Shown here: positions 56,470 to 64,000 of the stretch, in pieces
Numbering within the stretch: position 1 is the stretch's first letter
Layout of the letters: each line of letters begins with the position of its first letter
DNA from: Lophius americanus
Taxonomy: Eukaryota > Chordata > Actinopteri > Lophiiformes > Lophiidae
NCBI GenBank assembly: GCA_037951165.1
Contig: JBBDHG010000030.1
Span: 1,309,001-1,373,000, forward strand
Direction: 5' to 3'
Length of the DNA stretch: 64,000 nt
Notes under the pieces: generated by a model
Database searches by the model: none
The model's input: the letters and a program-made list of their open reading frames with translations, nothing else
Told to the model about the DNA's origin: nothing
Program-made: the position numbers and the translations under genes

Positions 56470-57545
56470 GAAAAACCGTTGTGGCCTGTTGCGGTTTGGA
56501 CCTCTGAAGGTCTGCTATGGTATCTGGTACCAAGACGTCCCGACAGTTATGGAGGTCTTGAGAAAGAGCCTTCGACAGTGCATCCAACAGACGATTAATT
56601 GGATTGACATCAGGGGAATCTGGAGCTCAAGTCAACACCTTGAATGGTCGCTGCGTTCCTCAAACCATTTCTCCAGCGTGTCAGGGAGCATCACCCCGCT
56701 GGAAGAGGCCACCGCCAGTAGGAAAACTAGGTTTGGACGTGGGAACAAAGTAAAAAGTGCTGATAAACTTTGAAGACAACGACATTTCAATGGTCAATTT
56801 ATGCAGATGCATAAATCCCACAACAACAAAGTGGACCAGAACCAGCGACTTCGCTTTTTATGGAGCATGAATGAAGTAATTAAAGATTTGGGATAGGCTC
56901 CAGCCCCTGTGATCCTGAACAGGATAGAACACGGAGAGTAAATGAATCGAAGGCCCTGACATGGATCTGGATTTTCAGAATAAAAGTGCACGATGAGGAG
57001 TTTCTGTTTTTGACTTTACGTCGGATGAATTTGATGTCAACGTAACATTTCCGGTGAGTTTACCACACAACACGGCCTCACTTATAACTAAATATTTGCT
57101 AACGTCGTAATGATGCAAGGTTAGTCACAGCGAAACTACTTAAGATGCGCCTTTTCCTGAATGTTTCCCCTTTCTATCAGAACCAGTATGACTTTCGTCA
57201 GCGGTTTGTGCTACATTGGATCTCGTGCGGGATCAGAGACTGGCCTTAACCCATGACCATCAATGACCCTGGTTGAACTTCCTTTAACGACTTTGGTAGA
57301 TTCAAACCATTAAAGACCAGGGGCAACCAACTAGACATGCAGTTCTGACGTATTCTGATCCAGTCCTCTAACCATCACAACTTGGACCATGTCAAAGTCT
57401 CTAAGATCTTTCTTTGGTCAACCTTAGGACGAAAGTTCCCCATGCTACAAACAATATCTCACCCACTTACTGGTACCCATGGAAAAAGATAATCAATGGT
57501 ACTCTGACTCCGCCTGTCGTGGGTTAAAACAATTGAACGTGTAGA
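56470..57545 (-). mobile_element. Tc1/mariner element relic, interrupted
   Basis: The plus strand shows the complement of a fish Tc1 transposase. 56510-56545 (GGTATCTGGTACCAAGACGTC) and 56585-56710 (GATTAATTGGATTGACATC, GGGGAATCTGGAGC, CTCAAACCATTTCT, GAAGAGGCCACCGCC) are the C-terminal half. 57173-57440 (TCTATCAGAACCAGTAT, CCCATGACCATCAATGACCC, CTAACCATCACAACTTGGACC) is the N-terminal DNA-binding half. The middle is replaced by unrelated DNA including a SINE/LINE tail (56885-56955). Dead copy. Confidence 0.7.
56885..56955 (+). mobile_element. SINE/LINE 3'-tail fragment
   Basis: GGGATAGGCTCCAGCCCCTG, GATCCTGAACAGGATAGAAC and GTAAATGAATC form the tail shared by many fish SINEs and LINEs (GGCTCCAGCCCCCGCGACCCT ... 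GGATAAAGCGG ... AATGAATGA). Probably inserted into the Tc1 relic. Confidence 0.55.
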
Positions 57546-57921
57546 ATAAAAACAGGAAAATCTTCAAAATGTTGGATTCATCCGCTCTCTTTATATCAGA
57601 ACCCTTATTTTAGGATAAAATCCCATCCTCCCTCCTCCTTTCAACTTTATTCATGAGTCTCTTCCTCATGTCTCCCCGTCTGCTTCCCAAAGCTGACGAT
57701 AAATGGGCGCACAGCTATGAAGCTTAACTAGCTGGCCTCCGCCTGTCTCCCTATCAGCAGGATAAGCTCGGAGGTCATTTCCACGCTCGCCGGAGCTGCA
57801 GCTCCGAACGCCACTCAGCTTCACATGCCTGACATGTGACCAACGTAAACGTCACAATAACTCCATGATTGGAGCACATCATTATGACCACCTTCAGCTC
57901 CTCTACCTGTGGGGCAGATCT

Positions 57922-58078
57922 GGAGAGAGAGAGGGAGAGACTGAGAAAGAGAAGGAGACAGAGAGACAAAAATAGAGACAGAGAAAGAGAGAGAGAGAGA
58001 CAAACATAGACATCGGGAGAAAGAGAGGGAGACAGGAAGAGACAGAGAGGGGGAGACACAGAGAGAGAGAGACAGAGT
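57922..58078. repeat. (GA)n-rich microsatellite
   Basis: About 157 bp of interrupted GAGA/GACA repeats. The Ser/Leu-rich minus-strand frames of 94 and 133 codons across it come from the repeat. Confidence 0.9.
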
Positions 58079-58239
58079 AGCTACAATAGAGACCAAGGAG
58101 GAGAAATAGTTGGAGTCAGATATTTCCATGTATACTGGGAGGAGTGTTGATATCGGACCTTTGGGTGCCATAAGCGAGGAACTGCTGCACATTTTCTCTG
58201 CTGCTGCAAAAGACTTTACCACAGGAGGAAACGAGAGAA

Positions 58240-58460
58240 TAAAACATTAAAATGATAGTGCCTTTATGTGGTGGTGGGATTATTAGAATTTTTTTGACAC
58301 GACAGAAAATATGGAGGATAAAAGTAAAATTACAGTCAATTCTTAAAAACGTTAAAATAATATAATTCAAGTGTTGAATGTACATTTTGTGACCATGTAA
58401 TTTGTTGCATACATTATGGTGCATTCATGTGGTGGTGGACTAATTAGAAAAAAGGGTTCC
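58240..58460 (+). repeat. Direct repeat pair, about 180 bp apart
   Basis: GTGCCTTTATGTGGTGGTGG..ATTAGAATTTTTT (58259-58295) and GTGCATTCATGTGGTGGTGG..ATTAGAAAAAA (58419-58452) share their layout, as if an unknown element had been duplicated in tandem. Confidence 0.5.
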
Positions 58461-60284
58461 TAACTGGTAAAATTCACGAGAGGACCTGCATGTGTAACAT
58501 TCTGCAGAGTCATGCAGCTAGCACAGCTAAAAATATGCTAAAGCTGATTTTAACTGTCGTTGTTCCGGGTTTAACTTTTCTGTGATGAAACTCGGAGTTG
58601 AATAACTTTCGATGACGCCGACTTAGAATAGATGACATTTTCAAGCAGTGTTGAAGCTAACATCATAGAGGCCTGCAGACTTTCATGCAGTGAGTCTCAA
58701 AATGATGAAAGAATTTGCTCTGGATGAAAAAGACACTCGGAGAGGACGGTTTGAGCTGTGAGCTGGACCATAAAGAAAGTAGCAGGAAATATAGGAGGGA
58801 GAGTTATTGTCCTGTAACTCCATAAACTAATCCTTAAGGTCAGTCTTTACATCTCACCAATTACATGTCATTTTCGTTCATCGTGTCAAAAATGAAAACG
58901 ATCTTGTATCGACATTAGGCTCTTCGTTTTAATGATCTCCCTTCCAAACTCAAGTCCTGTTAGATCCTCCATTTAAAAAGGGAATAACTCTTACTTCCTT
59001 TCTCACAGTCATATACAGGACCACTTAATATTATAAATTCAGTTACCATCTACTCGCGTCACACTGATGGTAGCCATTTTTAATATTTGGCAGTAAAACA
59101 GCGTTCTCCTGAATAACTCAGGGAAAAAATAATAGCGCCATCTGTTTCCAAACAGTCCCTTTTAGAACGCCCGTATAAGTCGCTGTGCTGCACCTTAACT
59201 GCAAACACATGGAGACGCACTTGTATCAGACACAATTGTCTCATTATTCTCCATGTACATCATGTTTAATATCATGTATTAAATCCATCGTCATGCGCAT
59301 CATTACTTTACAGTGTTAGAATCATGTACAACCATCCGTCAGTATCATGTAGGTCTTCTATTAGACACATTTGTATTACTCCTTATACACTTTATAGCCA
59401 TCGCTTTGATTCCCCCCCCCCCCCCCATTCTGCTAGTGTTTTGGTTCTGTTATTTTGGAATCTGATGCAAATATTTCCTTCGGGATTAATGGAAGTTTAT
59501 CTGATCGGATCTGAAGGCAGCAGTAACAGATTGTGTTTATTCACACGGGTCGATGGTGTCAGCAGAGGTTCCTGGAGGGGTAAAAAAATAAAATAAAATA
59601 AAAAAAATCCACCCAGTCAGCAGAGCTGTAGAAAGGTGAGAACTCGGGTCAGGTCTATGTATGGGTCAAAGGTCATTTCCTTTCTTTCTGAAATATTCTA
59701 TTAATTTTTTTGTTACAGGAAATACATATGTGTAATCATCATAGTAAATAAACTTTAAAAAGTTTATGAAAAAAAAAACATCCGTGTGTGGCTCGTCAGA
59801 AGTGACTAATATTTTATATTTAGATATGGTTTGTTTTCTGGTTGGTGTGTTTGTTTATTGATGTTATTGGTTAGATCCAAACAGGACTTTTTACCATTAC
59901 GAAAGTAGCAATTACATAGTTTATAAATTTCTTGATCATCTACATGTTCCTCTTTAACGTACTGGATGACCTTATGACTGTTTTAGTGACTGTCTTATAT
60001 CTGTAGAATTCCATGCAGCCCTTCCAGTTTGGAGCCTGCACCACTGCTGCCCCCTAGCTTCAAAGCTGAGGTATTAAAAAAAAAAAAAAATCGTATTTTT
60101 ATCTTATAAAAAAAATTAATTCTTGATTTTGCTTTACTCTATTTTCTCCCAGTTAGATCTGATGGAAACACAACATCATTTAAAGGTTTTACACAATTTA
60201 AAAAATTTATATTAACATACAAAATAGTGTCAATATTATATTTTGTCAAATTGACATTTGTAAGAATTTTAATACAACACTTAG
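58461..60284. other. Intergenic, nothing recognised
   Basis: AT-rich with homopolymers (poly-C 59412-59426, poly-A 60075-60090). No coding or RNA gene recognised. Confidence 0.45.
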
Positions 60285-60416
60285 ATAATAGAGAGAAGGC
60301 CAAAAACAGCAAACCTTCATATGTCTGGTGGAGTCCATGCCTCGACAGGTCAGAGCTGCTTTGGTGGCAAAAGGGGGTCCTTCATAATATTAGTAGGTGG
60401 TTATAATGCTATGGCT
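60285..60416 (+). mobile_element. Tc1/mariner 3' end with transposase C-terminus
   Basis: The plus strand reads ESMPRQVRAALVAKGGPS, then a stop, the end of a Tc1-like transposase (SMPRRVRAVLAAKGGP in the family), followed by the terminal repeat GTGGTTATAATGCTATGGCTG at 60395-60415. Nothing of the upstream transposase is attached. Confidence 0.75.
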
Positions 60417-60569
60417 GGTATGTGTGGGTGGGGTGCTCAATGCAAATGCGATCTTCTGCATCTGCTTCACTAATGAGCAGCCGCTGACAGCACACTGCTC
60501 CTGGTGCTCCTCATCTTCCCTGACCTCCAAACAAAGAGAAGTCAATCAAACACATCCAGAAGGGAAACG

Positions 60570-62281
60570 TTTATTCCAAACTTCTAAAACGACTATGAAT
60601 AAAAATTAATCATGATCAGTTCTTCATCTGCTCTAATTTACACATCAACAGTTTAAAAAACATTAAAATTTCCAGCTGTTTCTGGAGAACAAGGCATCTA
60701 AACAATGAACCCCTCTGGCTTTACAACACTGTTATTACCACGCCTCACACCTATGGTGACTTCTTGTTGCCATGGCAACAGTCTTGTCGATTCTAACGCT
60801 GAAAGCAGCAGCAGATGTGCTGAATATGAACAGGAATTAGTAATTGGTATTTACTGGTAATAAGACATTTCAACATAATAAAAATGCCTGAAGTTAGGCC
60901 ACATGAAGTGATTTCCTTTATGAGATTTAAGAAAGGATACGTTCCAACGTTGATTTTGGATGAGGACGCTACAAACTAGCAGTTCCACTGGACAGACTCA
61001 CAGAACTACCTAGGGTTGGGATCCAATTCTGGTGCCTGAAACTTAGCAATCGTACCTTTTCCTCTCTATAATTAATAAAAGTTATATCTTATTTAGATGT
61101 CACCAACACGCCAGTGCGCAGGGTCCAGTCGGCTCGATCCAAAGCATAAGAAACGGTGCCATCATTCGTCTGTTATGTTATGACGAAAACAGTGATGGAA
61201 TACTTGAATATAACTGTTGTAACACTGTAGCAGACCGTTCACAAATTACTGTTTTCATCCTCATTTGATTTAACCTGCTGAGAAGAATGCTGCAAAAATA
61301 ATTAACATTAGCGTCAACGGCTGAGGGTTGGCGAGTAAAAATGCTACGCTAAAGCTATCAGACTGTAAGAAGCTGCAGCTGCTGGATACCGACATGCTAA
61401 TATTAGCTGTAGCATCTAATTAGTTGCGGATGTGCTGATTATAGGTGCAGCTCAGACAGCTGTTTTAAATGCGACGCAGATAGGCAGCAGTTGTTACATT
61501 TTCATGATGTATTAAGTGCAGTTCACGACGGGGAGATTTAAGAAGCAGTTAGCAGTAAAGACCTAGAACAACAGAAACCAAAAATGTCTTCAATGTAGAG
61601 AGAAAAAGCCAGCGATTCCCCAAAACAAAAAAGTGGAGGAGGAGCTTATCGTAGCTGCCTTGCTCCGCCTCCAGATAATGTTTTGAATTCTAACACAGGG
61701 GCTTCTGGAATTCAGACCTATCTATGCCGTAACGACAAACACCAAACAGCAGTTGTGTTTCCTTTGGTCATGATTGATGACTGAGCAAAACAGTTTAAAA
61801 AAACCCCCAATAAATTCTGGGATTCGCTTTACTTGTTCTCAAAACAAATCCCAGATGACATTTGCGCAAGCCCAGTAGCATGAATTCTCAGGTCGCGCTC
61901 AGTGTGAACGCAACTATAGAGAAGGAGCTTCATAAAAGGTTTGTGTCTAATCTCAGACACTAGCTTCTATATAGGCACCAAAATCTGGTACCAACCATAG
62001 TGATTCTGTTAGCTCCTTTAAATTACAGTTTGGTACCCAGGCGTAGTTCCTTCCCAAAACCGATCCTTTTGTTTGAAGAGTTGAGTGGATTTTGTTTTGT
62101 CCTGCTAACAGACAAACAATGAAAACAACGTCCACGGCAGACATTCAAACAAATTTCAGATAAAATACGCTGATGCAGTAAAATTACATTAAAATCCACA
62201 AGCATTTATCAGCTAGTTCTGATTTGTGGAGCTTTTGCGTTAAAAGGTGTTGGTTTAAAAACATAGCGGACAGACAGAAAA
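60570..62281 (-). other. Probable med1 3' UTR
   Basis: No open frame continues after the med1 stop. The first well-placed minus-strand AATAAA is at 60575-60570, giving a UTR of about 1.7 kb, plausible for this gene. A Tc1-family end (60285-60416) lies just beyond it. The end point is inference. Confidence 0.35.
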
Positions 62282-64000
62282 CTAAAGGTTGCCAGTGAGG
62301 GCAGAGTCCATGAGGTCATCATCTTCATTTCTGATATACATGGGACTGGGCCGGGATGGACGCTCTGAACCCAGCATGGACAAAGACGAATCTGAAGCCG
62401 ATATCGGAGACCGCGACCAGCTGTCTGCTTTTATGGGATGTGACGAAGGCCCCATGGACATAGAAGACTTCTTTTTCTCTTTGTCTCGGTCACGGTCACG
62501 GTCCCTGTCCCTCTCCCTCTCCCGTTCCCTCTCCTTCTGCTTCTTCTTCTCCTTCTTGTGTTTCTTGTGCTTCTCCCCCGAGCTGAGGGGTACGGAGCTC
62601 ATGTAGTCTTGCTGGGGAAGCAGCCGAATGGTCTGGTCGTCGTCTGAGCTGGGGCTGTTCTGGTGAGACTTCTCGGCCACTGAGCTGCTGCCCGACTCGC
62701 TCTCGCTGTCGTGGTTGAGCGGTGTGTAGCCCGGTGAGCGGCTGTGGCTGGGAGAGGAGCGGTCATGCTTGGGGGTCGAGCCGCTGAAGAGGGGGGACGC
62801 TTTGAGGCTAGAAATCTGGGGACGCATTGAGTCACTGGATCCTTCTCCCGCTTTCTGAAGGGTCATCTTGGCCTTGATGCTCGGTGAGCCGCCATCGGGT
62901 TTGCTTATGATAATTTTGGCCAAACCGGTGCCACCCACCCCTCCTGATTTTGAGTCTATTAGCTTTTTATCCCCACTGTTGCCCCCTGAAACAGAAACTT
63001 TTGCCTTTGCCTCTTTGTCAGACTTCTCCCGTTTATACTCCCCACTCTGAGAGGACGAGGCATGTTTGGACGGACCCATGTTTGAGCTTCCACTGGGTCC
63101 AGTTCCTGAACCACCACCACCAGGGGCAGCTCCTGAACCAGATCCCCCTACTGTTGGCCCTACCTCACAACCATCCTCCCCCAACCCCCCTCCACCTACA
63201 CTCTTAAGTTTGTCTATGACTGCTGTAAGGGAAGGTTTCTTGTTTCGACTGGGAGATTTTCCTTTAGCATTGGGATTATTTGCGTTATTCTGCCCAGCCC
63301 CTCCGCTTCCTCCCCCTCCACCACTGCCTCCTCCCGACGCTCCTCCACCTCCACCACTACCATACTGAGACTGCGAGCCTCCTGAGAAGGTCATGGAGGA
63401 GGAGCTGGAGGATGATGACGAGGATGTGGAACCAGAGGAGGAGTTCCCACCCATTGGTTTCTGGGAGCTCATGCTCCCCCCGGAGGACTTGGACACTCCA
63501 GAACTTCCACCCCCTGAGCCCATCGGTGATTTGGCCTTTGAGGAAGGAGGCGTTCCTGGAACCTGGGATTGCTGCATTTTCATAGGGGAAGATAATTTGT
63601 CGCCTGAGCTACTGGAGCGGGAGTGAGAAGGGGAGATATTGGGCTTCATGTTGGGATTCATTAAAGACCCAGACGGTTTTCCTCCCGGAGTTTTCACTTT
63701 ACTACTGCTTCCAATTCCACTCCCACTCCCGGACAGCCCATGTTTGGTGATTGGGGAGGATCCTGGCTTACCAACACCCATTCCCTGGGAGGAGCCTTTT
63801 GATTGGGATTGCCCACTTCCGCCACCAATTCCTGCACTCCCTGGCTTGGAGCTGTTGCCTTGTCCCGTAGAGCCTTCTTTGGATTTGATCTTGCCAGAAG
63901 ATGACGAGTGAGAATGATGGCTTTTACTGCTGCTGGTTCCTCCAACACCTCCTGTGCTGCTCGTGGCTGAGCTGCTCGAAGTGTATCCACTATGGGATGA
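62282..64000 (-). CDS. med1: Med1: Mediator subunit 1, C-terminal coding exon (partial)
   Basis: Mediator subunit 1 (TRAP220/MED1) is the nuclear coactivator that links nuclear receptors and other activators to RNA polymerase II. Here 572 codons plus TAG (62284-62282) are open on the minus strand with no stop up to the window edge, so the exon starts outside. What identifies it: HSGYTSSSS near the edge, GKPGSSPITKHGL, MNPNMKPNISPSHSR, VPGTPPSSKAKSP, the conserved SRNKKPSLTAVIDKLK at about 63259-63208, AKIIISKPDGGSPSIKAK, then GYTPLNHDSESESGSS, a run of Lys/Arg/Glu/Asp (about 62590-62475) and the acidic end EDDDLMDSALTGNL. The whole segment is the low-complexity tail; the nuclear-receptor-binding LxxLL boxes would lie upstream, outside the window. 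A Gly/Ser-rich insert (about 63360-63280) looks expanded compared with mammals. In human this tail is also encoded by one very large last exon. Confidence 0.95.
   Translation of the reverse strand, partial: SSHSGYTSSSSATSSTGGVGGTSSSKSHHSHSSSSGKIKSKEGSTGQGNSSKPGSAGIGGGSGQSQSKGSSQGMGVGKPGSSPITKHGLSGSGSGIGSSSKVKTPGGKPSGSLMNPNMKPNISPSHSRSSSSGDKLSSPMKMQQSQVPGTPPSSKAKSPMGSGGGSSGVSKSSGGSMSSQKPMGGNSSSGSTSSSSSSSSSSMTFSGGSQSQYGSGGGGGASGGGSGGGGGSGGAGQNNANNPNAKGKSPSRNKKPSLTAVIDKLKSVGGGGLGEDGCEVGPTVGGSGSGAAPGGGGSGTGPSGSSNMGPSKHASSSQSGEYKREKSDKEAKAKVSVSGGNSGDKKLIDSKSGGVGGTGLAKIIISKPDGGSPSIKAKMTLQKAGEGSSDSMRPQISSLKASPLFSGSTPKHDRSSPSHSRSPGYTPLNHDSESESGSSSVAEKSHQNSPSSDDDQTIRLLPQQDYMSSVPLSSGEKHKKHKKEKKKQKERERERERDRDRDRDRDKEKKKSSMSMGPSSHPIKADSWSRSPISASDSSLSMLGSERPSRPSPMYIRNEDDDLMDSALTGNL

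Noticed and set aside
57775..58222. 94- and 133-codon Ser/Leu-rich minus frames
   Set aside because: Translation of the GA microsatellite.
62289..63911. Long plus-strand frames (Pro- and Leu-rich, up to 105 codons) opposite med1
   Set aside because: They are antisense shadows of the Gly/Ser-rich and basic med1 coding sequence, whose codon composition avoids stops on the other strand.
1..64000. CRISPR arrays, operons or other bacterial systems
   Set aside because: Spliced genes, vertebrate protein families and teleost transposons show a fish nuclear genome. The short repeats are degenerate minisatellites without regular unique spacers.

Overview
This is eukaryotic DNA, almost certainly from a ray-finned (probably percomorph) fish. 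The genes are split by GT-AG introns, the two recognisable proteins are vertebrate families, and the rest is filled with transposon relics of kinds usual in teleosts (Tc1/mariner, hAT-like MITEs, non-LTR elements, a Penelope-like element, a tRNA-derived SINE) and simple repeats. The species call is inference.

Two genes are supported, both on the minus strand. (1) stac2 can be reconstructed completely: 11 coding exons between 50604 (ATG) and 18152 (stop), 1242 nt, 413 codons plus stop, with every intron GT-AG and every phase joining. It encodes an N-terminal Ser/Pro-rich region, one C1 zinc finger and two SH3 domains. Its first exon lies 23.6 kb upstream of exon 2. (2) med1: the large last coding exon, 64000 to 62282, open to the window edge, encodes the Ser/Gly-rich, basic C-terminal tail of Mediator subunit 1. 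The pair matches the human 17q12 neighbourhood (STAC2-FBXL20-MED1), but I could not recognise any FBXL20 exon between them.

Layout. 1-17.6 kb has no recognised gene. It holds a GCAGCTAGTAGCAGTTA-type minisatellite, two copies of an unnamed dispersed repeat (1.1 and 5.1 kb), Tc1 relics (1.65 and 2.5-3.3 kb), a LINE reverse-transcriptase relic (4.4-5.0 kb), two (CCAA)-type satellite blocks with two perfect hairpins between them (7.1-9.2 kb), a 143-bp tandem repeat (10.9-11.3 kb), an L1-like relic (11.5-13.2 kb) and a 3.2-kb segment bounded by inverted termini that contains a 67-bp minisatellite (13.6-16.75 kb). 17.6-50.6 kb is stac2. Its first intron carries a nearly full-length but broken CFDP2/RTE-like non-LTR element (31.3-33.95 kb), a Penelope-like relic with a GIY-YIG-like tail (35.1-36.4 kb), further LINE pieces, a SINE and a hAT BED-finger relic. 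50.6-60.4 kb is intergenic, with CCAAT boxes upstream of stac2, a foldback element and scattered pieces of one Tc1 family. 60.4-64 kb is the probable 3' UTR and last exon of med1.

The two genes have unrelated jobs: Stac2 is a cytoplasmic adaptor for L-type calcium channels, and Med1 is a nuclear coactivator subunit. Their proximity is conserved synteny rather than a shared pathway. I found no clear previously undescribed system. The most unusual structures are the repeat arrays and palindromes listed in the findings.
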